Shown one piece after another: positions 7,819 to 16,709 of a DNA stretch of 64,000 nt. Within the stretch, counting starts at the first letter, position 1; each line of letters begins with the position of its first letter. The stretch is from Shewanella avicenniae (GTDB lineage: Bacteria > Pseudomonadota > Gammaproteobacteria > Enterobacterales > Shewanellaceae), in contig NZ_CP071503.1 in the NCBI RefSeq assembly GCF_017354945.1, positions 3,534,001 through 3,598,000 on the forward strand, read 5' to 3'. The notes under the pieces were generated by a model that did no database searches, was not told where the DNA came from, and saw nothing but the letters and a program-made list of their open reading frames with translations. The translations under genes and the position numbers were made by a program.

Positions 7819-9060
7819 TTAGATCGTAGTGAAGTGATACACGATTTGGATCTGATAGGTTTCCCCTGGACGCAACTCAGTGGTTGGCCATTCTGGGTGG
7901 TTCGGTGAATCTGGGTTGTGCTGAGGCTCCAACGCAAAACCGCTGTTTTTGCCGTAAGTTTTGCCTTTGCCTTTCAGTGAACCATCCAAGAAGTTACCTG
8001 AGTAGAATTGGATTGCAGGCTCGTCGGTCAGCACTTCTAACGCACGGCCGCTGACAGGATCAGAGACTTTCGCCGCCAATACCAGTTCGCCTTTGGCGTG
8101 TGGACGCAGCACGAAGTTGTGGTCGAAACCACCGGCCATTGTCAGCTGCTCGTTATCCACGTTGATGTCTTTACCGATCGCTTTTGGCTGACGGAAATCA
8201 AACGGCGTGCCTTCTACAGCTGCCACTTCGCCAGTTGGGATCAAGCCTGGGCGAGTTGGAGTGTATTGATCAGCATTGATTTGGATCTGTTGATCCAAAA
8301 TGCTGTCGCTATCCGCCAAGTTGAAGTAGCTGTGTTGGGTCAGGTTGACGATGGTTGGCTTGTCAGTGGTGGCAGTAAACTGCATATCAAGCTTGTTGTC
8401 TGCGGTCAGCTCGTAAACCACTTTGGTTTCCAGTGTGCCTGGGTAACCTTCTTCGCCATCAGGGCTGGTCAGGGTGAGCTCAACGCAGGCTTTGCCGTCT
8501 TTCACGAATGGCTTGATGCCCCACACTTTTTGGTCAAAACCCAATTTACCGCCGTGCAGGTGGTTATCACCATCGTTGGTGGCGAGGGTGTATTCTTTGC
8601 CATCAAGGGTGAATTTACCGTCAGCAATACGGTTGCCGTAACGGCCAATCAGCGCGCCAAAATATGGGTTACCGTTTTTAGAGGCAATGTATTCTTCCAG
8701 CGTATCAAACCCAAGGGCGATATCTTTCATATTGCCTTTGGCATCAGGGGTGATCATCTTGGTGATGATGCCGCCGTAGCTGATCACTTCCACTTCAATA
8801 CCGTTGGCGTTGGTCAGAGTGACCTGTTTTACTTCGGTGCCATCTGGCAGCGTGCCATAGCTTTTTTCTGTTGCACTGACTTTTGTTTCATTCATAGCGT
8901 GATGTTCCGTTGCTGCAGGCTTGGCAGTGGGGGCAGAGTTTTGTTCCGCAGGGCTACAGCCTGCTAACGCAATCCCGGCCAGCGATAAACCAGCTGCTTT
9001 CAGGCAATAACTCAGTAGGGATGGTTTGCCCCGTCCTCGTTGTTCAGTTTGTCCTTTCAT
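7819..9060 (-). CDS. galM: Aldose 1-epimerase (mutarotase), exported lipoprotein form
   Basis: Interconverts alpha and beta anomers of aldoses such as galactose, glucose or arabinose. The 413-residue product has a long basic N-region and then lipobox LAGC (C35), followed by a Thr/Ala-rich linker and the GalM beta-sandwich from about residue 65. Family motifs are visible: NGIEVEVISYGGIIT, GRYGNRIADGKF, NDGDNHLHGG, TQHSYFNLA, FDHNFVL and a C-terminal ALEPQHNPDSPNHPEW. GalM is usually cytoplasmic in enteric bacteria, so the lipoprotein form suggests anomer conversion at the cell envelope right after GH43/GH97 hydrolysis. It lies between the HAD and GH97 genes on the same strand. Confidence 0.92.
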   Translation of the reverse strand: MKGQTEQRGRGKPSLLSYCLKAAGLSLAGIALAGCSPAEQNSAPTAKPAATEHHAMNETKVSATEKSYGTLPDGTEVKQVTLTNANGIEVEVISYGGIITKMITPDAKGNMKDIALGFDTLEEYIASKNGNPYFGALIGRYGNRIADGKFTLDGKEYTLATNDGDNHLHGGKLGFDQKVWGIKPFVKDGKACVELTLTSPDGEEGYPGTLETKVVYELTADNKLDMQFTATTDKPTIVNLTQHSYFNLADSDSILDQQIQINADQYTPTRPGLIPTGEVAAVEGTPFDFRQPKAIGKDINVDNEQLTMAGGFDHNFVLRPHAKGELVLAAKVSDPVSGRALEVLTDEPAIQFYSGNFLDGSLKGKGKTYGKNSGFALEPQHNPDSPNHPEWPTTELRPGETYQIQIVYHFTTI

Positions 9061-9127
9061 GCCTATACCTTTTTCAATGGGTAAATTTATCGTTTTATAT
9101 TATAAATAAACGGCAAGTTGCAAGCTT

Positions 9128-9712
9128 TTAACACTGGATCTTGCCATCTTTCACAATTACACAATCCATTCCTGCTGCGGCCGCAGCATTGGCACCAATT
9201 TGCGTGTCTTCAAAGACCACACACTCGGCGGGAGTGAGCCCTAACTGTAACGCAACGTCCAGAAAGGTATCTGGTGCAGGCTTACCATTTTTGACATCAG
9301 ATGCCGTCACTAACGCATCAATTCTTGGCAGAATGCCGGTGGCTTCGAGCATCTCAATGGCGTGAGCGCGCTCTGCACCAGTGCCAACACCTATTTTCAT
9401 GCTCGGGCGGTAATGTTCAAATACGGCCAAAGTATCAGCAATCAATTTAGGGGTATGGTCGCCGTTTTCCCACAGCTGTTTTTTACGGTTGGCGACTTCT
9501 TCAGGGTTATGGCTCATGCCATATTTTTCATTGAGTACCACCACAGTTTGCAGCGTTGGCACACCACCGAGGCTGTACATATACTCCTCGTTCCATGGAT
9601 AACCATATTCTTCAGACACTAAGCGCCACGCCTCTTGGTGTGAGCCCATAGAATCAATCAGAGTGCCATCCATATCAAAGATAATGCCGCGATATCGGCT
9701 TAAGTCGATCAT
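9128..9712 (-). CDS. HAD-family sugar-phosphate phosphatase (YqaB/beta-phosphoglucomutase-like)
   Basis: A 194-residue HAD subfamily IA enzyme. Motif I is FDMDGTLID with nucleophile D13 and acid/base D15. Motif II lies in VGTGAER, the motif III lysine is in KNGKPAPD, and motif IV is FEDTQIGANAAAAAG. Size and cap resemble E. coli YqaB, which dephosphorylates fructose-1-phosphate and related sugar phosphates. Its position between araA and galM suggests removal of a sugar phosphate that accumulates during pentose use; the substrate is not shown. The ATG at 9712, six bases after AGAGG, is preferred over a TTG at 9715. Confidence 0.85.
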   Translation of the reverse strand: MIDLSRYRGIIFDMDGTLIDSMGSHQEAWRLVSEEYGYPWNEEYMYSLGGVPTLQTVVVLNEKYGMSHNPEEVANRKKQLWENGDHTPKLIADTLAVFEHYRPSMKIGVGTGAERAHAIEMLEATGILPRIDALVTASDVKNGKPAPDTFLDVALQLGLTPAECVVFEDTQIGANAAAAAGMDCVIVKDGKIQC

Positions 9713-10080
9713 CAAATACCTCTAAATTTTGTGTCTGCAATAAGTGGGGTTGTTTGTTATCGGATTCGCTCTCAGACGAACTTAACGACCAGCAAACAAG
9801 GTTTGCCAGCTAAACATATTCCGAATGGCTTGGCTATTAGCCGCGCTACTCACCATTCGCTTTTTCACTCTTTCGCTTTCGCGTTTTGGCTCTTCACTCT
9901 TTCGCTTTAACGCTTATCTCACTGCTTTTTTCTTGTCGCTTTTGCTCTAACCAAACATGCAAGCAATGGCAGAGTGCGAGTTGGTTTTCCTGCTAGGCGG
10001 CGGGCGCGACGCGTAGTGGTCTACGCGAGCGCTACGCCAACAACGCAGGGGAATCAAATCGCCTCTGCGCTAAAACGACA
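9713..10080. other. Gene-free stretch with direct repeats between araA and the HAD gene
   Basis: No credible gene. It holds a 16-bp direct repeat (TTCACTCTTTCGCTTT at 9864-9879 and 9893-9908), several further CGCTTT-rich copies, and an interrupted palindrome CGCGTAG-tggt-CTACGCG (10010-10027) inside a GC-rich segment with GCTACGCC. A promoter for the HAD-galM-GH97-GH43 unit is expected here because the araA terminator precedes it, but none could be placed with confidence. Confidence 0.5.
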
Positions 10081-10114
10081 AAAAGGCCAACTCCGTCACC
10101 GGAGTTGGCCTTTT
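10081..10114 (-). terminator. Terminator of araBDA
   Basis: A perfect 15-bp stem, AAAAGGCCAACTCCG with CGGAGTTGGCCTTTT, with a TCAC loop. On the minus strand it is followed by a T run. It starts 13 bp past the araA stop codon and is symmetric enough to act in both directions. Confidence 0.88.
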
Positions 10115-10127
10115 CTAAACTCAGATC

Positions 10128-11630
10128 TTACAGACCTTTGCTCAGGTGGTAGTAAGCAGCACTCTGACGCAATTCATTCTTGAATGAACGCACAGTGGTA
10201 TCACCATCAATCACCGCACATTCAACACCGGCCATTTCTGCATAATCGATGATCATGTCAGTGTTAACAGCTTGGCTGTAGGCAGTGTGGTGCGCGCCAC
10301 CAGCGTAGATCCATGCTGCAGCAGCGGTGGCCAAGTTTGGACGTGGTTCCCACAGTGCAGAAGCCACTGGCAGTTTAGGGGTATCAGCAGGTGGATTCAC
10401 TGCGTCAACTTCGTTCACGATGATACGGAAACGATCACCCAGATCCACTGGCGATACCGCAACACCAGCACCGGCTTTGCCTTTGAACAGCAGACGAGCA
10501 GTATCACATTTCACACCGATGGTGTGGCGATGGATTTCCACTTTTGGCTTAGCAGCAGCGATTGTTGGACATACTTCCAACATGTGTGCTTGCAGGGCTT
10601 GGTCAACTGCACCGAAGTTGTAAGTGTAGTCTTCCATGAATGAACAACCACCGTCACGGCCTTGACCCATCACTTTCATGATGCGCACCATGGCAGAAGT
10701 TTTCCAGTCACCTTCTGCACCGTAACCGTAACCTTGAGACATCAGGCGTTGGGTTGCCAAACCTGGCAGACCAGTCATACCTGGTAAGTCTTGGAAGGTG
10801 TTGGTGAAGGCACCGAAGTTACCGGCTTCAAGGAAGCGTGCCATACCCAGTTCCAAACGTGCTTCGTTTTGCAGCATTTTGAATTGGTATTCATCTTCCA
10901 GCAGCGCAGCGGCTACATCGTATTCTGTACGATAGATTTCGATTTGGCCTTTAACGTCAGCGTCGGTCACTTGGTTGATCACTTCAACGAGGTCAGCTAC
11001 GCCGTAACCGTTAACTTCATAACCGAAAGTGATTTGGGCGCTAACTTTGTTACCTTCAGTTACCGCTACGTCACGCATGTTGTCGCCGAAACGGGCAACT
11101 TTCAGGTTACGAGATTCGTTCCAGCCCAGTGCTGCACGACACCAATCATCGATTTGGCTCTGTACAGTTGGGTTTTGCCAGTGACCTACAACCACTTTGC
11201 GCTCTTTGCGCATACGGGTACCGATGAAGCCGAATTCACGGTCACCGTGAGCACTCTGGTGAGTGTTCATGTAGTTCATGTCGATTTCAGCCCAAGGCAG
11301 CTCAGCACGGAATTGGGTATGCAGGTGCAGCCAAGGTTTGTTCAATACGCTCAGACCTGCAATCCACATTTTGGCTGGAGAGAAGGTGTGCATCCACAGT
11401 ACCAAGCCCACGCACTCAGTGCTTGAGTTTGCTTGTTGGCACAGGTTGTAGATCTCTTCTGGGCTTTTTACGGTTGGTTTACATACCAATTTTACTGGCA
11501 GTTTACCGGTTTCATTCAAGCTGGCTACGATAGTAGCGCTGTCATCAGCAACGGTTTCCAACACTTTTGGTCCGTACAGGGTTTGTGAACCTGTAACAAA
11601 CCACACTTCTTTATTTGCAATGCTATTCAT
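10128..11630 (-). CDS. araA: L-arabinose isomerase
   Basis: Cytoplasmic, Mn-dependent isomerisation of L-arabinose to L-ribulose, the first step of arabinose catabolism. The length (500 aa) equals E. coli AraA. Family segments are present throughout: [12 protein letters not shown] at the N-terminus, [11 protein letters not shown], the active-site region with [20 protein letters not shown] and [27 protein letters not shown], and the HTIGVK and GGAHHTAYS metal-binding histidine regions. It is the third gene of araB-araD-araA, 37 nt after araD, and is closed by a strong terminator. The ribosome site GAGGT precedes the ATG. Confidence 0.98.
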   Translation of the reverse strand: MNSIANKEVWFVTGSQTLYGPKVLETVADDSATIVASLNETGKLPVKLVCKPTVKSPEEIYNLCQQANSSTECVGLVLWMHTFSPAKMWIAGLSVLNKPWLHLHTQFRAELPWAEIDMNYMNTHQSAHGDREFGFIGTRMRKERKVVVGHWQNPTVQSQIDDWCRAALGWNESRNLKVARFGDNMRDVAVTEGNKVSAQITFGYEVNGYGVADLVEVINQVTDADVKGQIEIYRTEYDVAAALLEDEYQFKMLQNEARLELGMARFLEAGNFGAFTNTFQDLPGMTGLPGLATQRLMSQGYGYGAEGDWKTSAMVRIMKVMGQGRDGGCSFMEDYTYNFGAVDQALQAHMLEVCPTIAAAKPKVEIHRHTIGVKCDTARLLFKGKAGAGVAVSPVDLGDRFRIIVNEVDAVNPPADTPKLPVASALWEPRPNLATAAAAWIYAGGAHHTAYSQAVNTDMIIDYAEMAGVECAVIDGDTTVRSFKNELRQSAAYYHLSKGL

Positions 11631-11667
11631 AACGACCTCGATTTAGTTGAAAGCGGGGCTTACGTGG

Positions 11668-12360
11668 TTAGTTTTGACCGTAGTAAGCGTTTTTACCGTG
11701 CTTTCTGTAATAATGCTTGTCTGCGATTGCTTGGCTCAGCACTGTGCCTTGTGGCGCCAGTGTGCGCGTCAGATATGACATCTTGGCAATCTCTTCGAGC
11801 AGCACTGCGTGGTATACCGATTTGCCTGCATCAACACCCCATGTAAATGGCGCGTGACCAGCAACCAGCACCATCGGTGCAGCTTCATAATCTTTGTCTT
11901 TGTAGCAATCGGTGATTTGAACACCGGTTTCTTCTTCGTAATCACGGGTGATCTGCTCTGCAGTCATCTCTGCAGTACATGGGATTTCACCGTATACGAA
12001 GTCTGCGTGCGTAGTCCCCAAACATGGAATAGCCACTTTGGCTTGTGCCCATGCGGTTGCATAAGTGGAGTGGGTATGAGTCACGCCACCAATTTTGTCA
12101 AAATGACGGTACAAGTGAGTATGGGTTTTGGTATCAGAAGAAGGACGCATTTTGCCTTCGACGATATTGTTTTCCAGATCCACAATCACCAAATCTTCAG
12201 GCTGCAACTTATCGTAAGATACGCCACTTGGTTTAATGGCGATCACACCTTTGTCGCGGTCGATTTGAGATACGTTACCAAAGGTGTAAACCACCAAATT
12301 ACGGGTTTGCAGCTCCATGTTGGCTTCATAAGCCTGGCGCTTGAGTTCCTTGTAACTCAT
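11668..12360 (-). CDS. araD: L-ribulose-5-phosphate 4-epimerase
   Basis: Converts L-ribulose 5-phosphate to D-xylulose 5-phosphate, delivering arabinose carbon to the pentose phosphate pathway. The 230-residue protein is a class II aldolase-fold enzyme with a Zn site: D/E in the DTKTHTHLYRHF region, HTHSTYATAWAQ and CLGTTHADF, plus a C-terminal VLAGHAPFTWG histidine. Its ATG overlaps the araB stop codon by one base (TAATG), which indicates translational coupling. The gene order B-D-A differs from the E. coli B-A-D order. Confidence 0.97.
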   Translation of the reverse strand: MSYKELKRQAYEANMELQTRNLVVYTFGNVSQIDRDKGVIAIKPSGVSYDKLQPEDLVIVDLENNIVEGKMRPSSDTKTHTHLYRHFDKIGGVTHTHSTYATAWAQAKVAIPCLGTTHADFVYGEIPCTAEMTAEQITRDYEEETGVQITDCYKDKDYEAAPMVLVAGHAPFTWGVDAGKSVYHAVLLEEIAKMSYLTRTLAPQGTVLSQAIADKHYYRKHGKNAYYGQN

Positions 12361-14015
12361 TATTTTGCTCCGTTAACGTACTGACCCAGCGCCTGATATT
12401 TCTTATACAGACGGTCATACACCGCTGCATTTTCAGGAATAGGTTGATAAGTTTTACATACAGGTGACGCCATCACAGCTTGTGCAGCTTCGACGGTGTC
12501 AAACTCACCGGCGGCTACCGCTGCGAAGATGGCTGCACCAAGCGCACAGCTTTGGTCACTTTCCAATACTTCAATCTGGCAGTTCCACACGTCGGCACAA
12601 GTCTGCATCACGAAGTCAGATTTCTTCGAGATACCGCCGATGGTGACTACTGACTCGATGTTCACGCCTTCTTCGCGGAAACGTTCGGTAATCGCCCGGG
12701 CGCCAAACGCGGTTGCTTCAACCAGACCACGGAAGATTTGCGGTGCGCTGCTGCCCATTTTCAGGCCCGTAATTGCCATGCTCACGCCTTGGTTAGCATC
12801 AGGGGTACGACGGCCGTTCACCCAATCCAGCGCAACAATACCCTGTTCGCTGATAGGCAATTTAGCGGCAGCATTAGACATGGCCACTAAAGTTTTATCT
12901 TCAAACGCTTGCGCTAACGCCGCTTGATCAACACCTTCAATGGTTGGCAACACTTCGCGGATTGGCCACAGCAGCAGGTTTTTGAACCATGCATACAAGT
13001 CACCAAATGCTGATTGACCAGCTTCCAGACCAATCATGCCTGGCAGTACAGAACCATCCACTTGACCACAGATACCGCGCACTGACTTGCCCGCCAGTTG
13101 CTCTTTTGAGGTCACAGTGATGTCACAAGTAGAAGTGCCCATCACTTTGGTCAGCACGCCTGGACGTACCTTGGCAGCCACTGCGCCCATGTGGCAGTCA
13201 AACGCGCCATAACCAATTGCGATACCTGCTGGCAGACCCAGTTTCGCCGCCCACTCTTCAGTCAGGCGACCTGCCACTTGGCCAGCGGTTTCGGTTGCTG
13301 GGTTTAAGGTATCCACCAAACCGTCTAACAGTGGGTCGATACCAACAAAGAATTCATTCGGTGGGAAACCGCCCCACTCTTCGTTCCACATGATTTTGTG
13401 GCCCGCTGCGCAGCGGCCCATGCGGAATTTTTCTGGATGGGTAGTACCAGCTAGAATCGCGGTGATCCAGTCACAGTGCTCAACCCATGAATAGGTGGCT
13501 TCACGCACTTTGGCATCGCTACGGTAAACATGCAGCGCTTTAGCCCAGAACCACTCAGATGAGTAGATGCCGCCCATATGCTTGAGGTAGTTCACCTCAC
13601 TCTTGTTAGCAGCGTTGGTGATTTCAGCCGCTTCTTCAATCGCTGTGTGGTCTTTCCACAGGACGAACATCGCATTTGGGTTTTCAGCAAACTCAGGCGT
13701 CAATGCCAATGGCACGCCGTCTTTGTTCACCGCAACGGGTGTTGAACCCGTGGTGTCGAAACTGACACCAACAACCTTGTCCGCTGCACCTGCAGGAGCA
13801 ACTTGCCACAGACCTTGGAGTACTTGTTCCAAGCTGTCGAGGTAGTCGAGAGGATGTTGACGGAATTGATCCTTTGCCGGCTCGCAATACAAGCCTTTGG
13901 ACCATCTAGGATAGTAAATCAAATGGCTAGCCACCTCTTCACCAGTTGAGGTGTCTACCAAGAGGGCTCTGACGGAGTCTGAACCGTAGTCCAAACCTAA
14001 GGCATAACGAGACAT
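12360..14015 (-). CDS. araB: Ribulokinase
   Basis: ATP-dependent phosphorylation of L-ribulose to L-ribulose 5-phosphate. It is a FGGY-family kinase of 551 residues (E. coli AraB has 566). The N-terminal ATPase fold starts with LGLDYGSDSVRALLVDT, and GVSFDTTGSTPV follows at about residue 105. The substrate region contains YGAFDCHMGA with the catalytic Asp, and the C-terminal domain has VTIGGISKKSDFVMQTCADV and CALGAAIFAAVAAG. It is the first gene of the operon; AAGGG precedes the ATG. A 626-bp upstream gap holds the regulatory elements. Confidence 0.97.
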   Translation of the reverse strand: MSRYALGLDYGSDSVRALLVDTSTGEEVASHLIYYPRWSKGLYCEPAKDQFRQHPLDYLDSLEQVLQGLWQVAPAGAADKVVGVSFDTTGSTPVAVNKDGVPLALTPEFAENPNAMFVLWKDHTAIEEAAEITNAANKSEVNYLKHMGGIYSSEWFWAKALHVYRSDAKVREATYSWVEHCDWITAILAGTTHPEKFRMGRCAAGHKIMWNEEWGGFPPNEFFVGIDPLLDGLVDTLNPATETAGQVAGRLTEEWAAKLGLPAGIAIGYGAFDCHMGAVAAKVRPGVLTKVMGTSTCDITVTSKEQLAGKSVRGICGQVDGSVLPGMIGLEAGQSAFGDLYAWFKNLLLWPIREVLPTIEGVDQAALAQAFEDKTLVAMSNAAAKLPISEQGIVALDWVNGRRTPDANQGVSMAITGLKMGSSAPQIFRGLVEATAFGARAITERFREEGVNIESVVTIGGISKKSDFVMQTCADVWNCQIEVLESDQSCALGAAIFAAVAAGEFDTVEAAQAVMASPVCKTYQPIPENAAVYDRLYKKYQALGQYVNGAK

Positions 14016-14641
14016 AACAAACCCTTCGCTTAAACTGAAATATGGCTGAAATTAGTCAATCTTGAACATATTGTATGATAATAAGACCAAGGGCTACTTG
14101 TAAAGATGTTGCGCAAATTACCCGACAAAATAGAAACTGTTTTATGGCTCATAAACAGCGGCAGTTTTGTGACCTAGGTAAAACTTAGCTATCGATTCAG
14201 AGTGGCTAATTTTCGTATTAAATCGTACAAATCACCAGCAATTTTTCACTGGTTATTTTCGATAATACTTATCGATGAAAACGATAAGAATTCCTTTATT
14301 CATGCGGGTTAACAGGGTGCTGAAATCCGCATTAGCAGCGCTGAGACAGGGGTGAAATCATCCCAAGGAGCCGCTTCAGAAGGCGTAATTTTACTACAGA
14401 GATAAGCGGTGGGAGTTAGCGAAATTTTTCATCTTGTTTTGTGATCTTGATATAACGCGCAAATTTTCAGATTTTCGCCTCACTCATCTGATGAGTCACT
14501 CAAGGTAAAAGCAAACCGCATCGGCACCAAGCAGTCAGGTCATTTCAGCGTAACCGAAGCATGGCTAATTATTTTAAGCCAAATAGCAAAAGGGATACCG
14601 CTGTGGGTATCCCTGTAAATTAACCTGCGCTGATTGAGCGA
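14016..14641. promoter_or_regulatory. Upstream control region of araBDA
   Basis: The gap has no gene. Two similar elements face each other: TTGTATGATAATAAG at 14071-14085 (plus) and TTGTACGATTTAATA at 14230-14216 (minus), sharing TTGTAYGAT. A perfect palindrome TCGATAA-tac-TTATCGA lies at 14259-14275. These are reasonable operators for an arabinose repressor, whose gene is not in the window. Core promoter hexamers could not be assigned confidently. Confidence 0.45.
14591..14614 (-). terminator. Terminator of the SDR gene
   Basis: AGGGATACC with GGTATCCCT (14591-14599/14606-14614). On the minus strand the stem runs into TTTTGC. It lies 28 bp past the SDR stop codon. Confidence 0.65.
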
Positions 14642-15409
14642 TTATTGAATGGTAAAGCCGCCATCAACCGCCAAGGCATGGCCAATCACAAAGCTTGCCG
14701 CATCACTGCTTAACCACAATACCGCATTGGCGACCTCTTCCGGGCGACCCAAACGGTTGATCGGTTGTTTTTTGGCAACAAACTCTTCGGTGATCACCCC
14801 TTTATCAATCATGTCTGACACCATTGGGGTATTGATTGCGCCGGGGCAAACAGCGTTGATACGGATGCCGCGCTCAGCATATTCCAACGCAGCGCTTTTG
14901 GTCATTCCCAATACGCCGTGTTTTGAAGCGTGGTAAGAGGCCAGTTTTTCTAAGCCAACTAAGCCACCGACCGATGAACAGTTGACGATGGAGCCTTTGC
15001 CTTGTTCACGCATATATTGCAGTTCATGCTTCATACAAGCCCACACACCGCGCAGGTTGATGGCATTCACTTTATCAAAGTTTTCTGCTGTCTCATCGGC
15101 GGCATCAACGGCAGGCACTTGAATACCGGCATTGTTATAGGCCATATCCAAGCCGCCAAAAGTGGCCACGGTATGGTTAACTAAATCGGCAACCTGCGCT
15201 TCATCGGTGACATTACACACAAAACCGGCCACTTGGCCTTTTTCAGCGCTTAATTCGGCGACAGCTTTGTTCAATGCAGTTTCATTAACATCAGACAGCA
15301 TGACGGCTGCACCTGCTTGTGCATACGCTTTTGCTGCAGCAAAGCCCATACCGGACGCTGCACCAGTAACTAAGGCAACCTTGCCTGTGAAATCATAAGT
15401 GACATTCAT
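14642..15409 (-). CDS. SDR-family NAD(P)-dependent oxidoreductase
   Basis: A classical short-chain dehydrogenase of about 255 residues. It shows the nucleotide-binding TGAASGMG motif, NNAG (YNNAGIQVP), a catalytic Ser in NCSSVGG, the YHASK active-site pair, and PGAINTPM after it. The acidic residue after strand 2 (LSDVNE) favours NAD(H). The substrate is not evident. I chose the ATG at 15409 because it lies 7 bases after AGGAG; in-frame ATGs at 15415 and 15433 are too close to, or ahead of, that site. It is a single gene with its own terminator. Confidence 0.9.
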   Translation of the reverse strand: MNVTYDFTGKVALVTGAASGMGFAAAKAYAQAGAAVMLSDVNETALNKAVAELSAEKGQVAGFVCNVTDEAQVADLVNHTVATFGGLDMAYNNAGIQVPAVDAADETAENFDKVNAINLRGVWACMKHELQYMREQGKGSIVNCSSVGGLVGLEKLASYHASKHGVLGMTKSAALEYAERGIRINAVCPGAINTPMVSDMIDKGVITEEFVAKKQPINRLGRPEEVANAVLWLSSDAASFVIGHALAVDGGFTIQ

Positions 15410-15538
15410 TGTCATACTCCTAATCTGTACCACTTAAAAAGCGTGATCATTATCACTCATTTCTAGCGTGCTACATTAGTGTTCTCGAATAATACGCTTA
15501 TGACTTTATCTAATGAATCCACTGGTAGATGCATAAAA

Positions 15539-15574
15539 AAACAGCGTAATACGCGGTAACCTATTACGCTGTTT
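15539..15574 (-). terminator. Terminator of the DUF89 gene
   Basis: A perfect 13-bp stem, AAACAGCGTAATA with TATTACGCTGTTT. On the minus strand it is followed by seven T residues. It lies 29 bp past the DUF89 stop. Confidence 0.85.
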
Positions 15575-15603
15575 CTATGCAAATGTGACTGGATAACCGC
15601 CGT

Positions 15604-16485
15604 TTATGAGGCTTGCGCTACACGCTCTGGCTGATGTTTGGTGATCACCCAATCGCCCACCGCAAATGCGGAGCGCTCCGCCATCACCCAACATTTAATC
15701 TGGGTTAAAAAGTAGATTTCGCGCTCAGCATCATGCAGTGATTCAAAGTTAGCCATCCCTTTGGCAATCACCACATCGGCGCTATCAAAGTAATGTTTAA
15801 AGCTCACCGAACACTGGGCTAACGGCACACCAGGCGCATCACAGCCGGTATCAATCACTTTGGCCAACGCCGCAATGCCCGCATCAACCGTATCCGCTTC
15901 GGTCGCATCATTAATAACCGGTGATGCTTTTACGGCGTAAATAACTTCAACATGCGGTGGCAGTTGTTCGATTAACAGTTTATCGAAGAAGGTTTCACCC
16001 ACATTGTCCGCCAAGATCAACACCCGCTCAGCGGTTTGCAGCTCAGCTTTCAGCTGCGCCACCATTGCGGTATCAATTGGCTGCACCAGCGCTTTATCGA
16101 GGATCTGCGGAGCATGTTCAAACGCCGCAATCGGCAACGCGCCAAAATCGATAATATTCCCTGCAATCGCAAAGCGCAGTGCGGCTTCAAACGGATCATC
16201 GGCACAGGCAATTTCCCGCTTGGCATTGTGTGCCAGTGATAACGCAATCGCAGCGGATTGAGCTTTCATCTTGGCGTAGGGATCGTGGCAATCGGTTTCT
16301 TGGCGCAATACTCGATGGATGAGTTGTGCCATTTCCGGCGGTGACAATGACAGATCAAAAGCGGCCGTTTGGGCAAGCACGCGCTGTAGCACTTGCTCCG
16401 CTTGAGCTTCATCGGTACATGCTTGCTTGGCCGCCTCTGCGGCTTGGCGCGTTAAACACGCAATACACGCTGCACTGGTTTTCAC
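15604..16485 (-). CDS. DUF89 (ARMT1-like) damage-control phosphatase
   Basis: Metal-dependent DUF89 phosphatases remove damaged or excess phosphometabolites. The 293-residue product has the subfamily N-terminal Cys pair (ACIACLTRQ), LADNVGETFFDKLL with the Asp/Asn metal ligands, IYAVKASPVINDAT, and the late ADVVIAKGMANFESL motif with the phosphate-binding Lys. Cysteine-bearing members occur in bacteria and archaea; the physiological substrate is unknown. The start is GTG (16485); an upstream ATG is out of frame. It lies downstream of rhlE but is separated by a hairpin terminator. Confidence 0.85.
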   Translation of the reverse strand: MKTSAACIACLTRQAAEAAKQACTDEAQAEQVLQRVLAQTAAFDLSLSPPEMAQLIHRVLRQETDCHDPYAKMKAQSAAIALSLAHNAKREIACADDPFEAALRFAIAGNIIDFGALPIAAFEHAPQILDKALVQPIDTAMVAQLKAELQTAERVLILADNVGETFFDKLLIEQLPPHVEVIYAVKASPVINDATEADTVDAGIAALAKVIDTGCDAPGVPLAQCSVSFKHYFDSADVVIAKGMANFESLHDAEREIYFLTQIKCWVMAERSAFAVGDWVITKHQPERVAQAS

Positions 16486-16628
16486 TTGGCACCATCCTAT
16501 TCAAATTCCTTTTAGCCGAACGAGTTAGCATAAGCCAAAAATTTGGGTCGGAAATTGATGTAAGTCCAAGATCCAGCCTGCCGTGCTGAGTGGCTAACTT
16601 AGCGCGGGCTGGCGCCTAAAAAACAAAA

Positions 16629-16657
16629 CGGCGGTGATTCTATTTGAATCGCCGCCG
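16629..16657 (-). terminator. Terminator of rhlE
   Basis: CGGCGGTGATTC with GAATCGCCGCCG (one G-T pair). On the minus strand it is followed by TTTTGTTTTTT. It lies 53 bp past the rhlE stop. Confidence 0.85.
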
Positions 16658-16709
16658 CTATTACACAAGCTGTTTGAGCTGTTACCTAGCCCACAGGGCT
16701 GGCTACGAA

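Noticed and set aside
8098-8967. A 289-codon plus-strand open frame antisense to galM
   Set aside because: It is a shadow of the well-supported galM frame; its sequence has no family resemblance and it has no ribosome site.
9864-9908. Possible CRISPR-like repeat
   Set aside because: Only one 16-bp repeat pair with a short interval, no further regular units and no cas genes.
10791-11426. A 211-codon open frame antisense to araA
   Set aside because: Complement of a highly conserved gene; composition is that of an antisense shadow.
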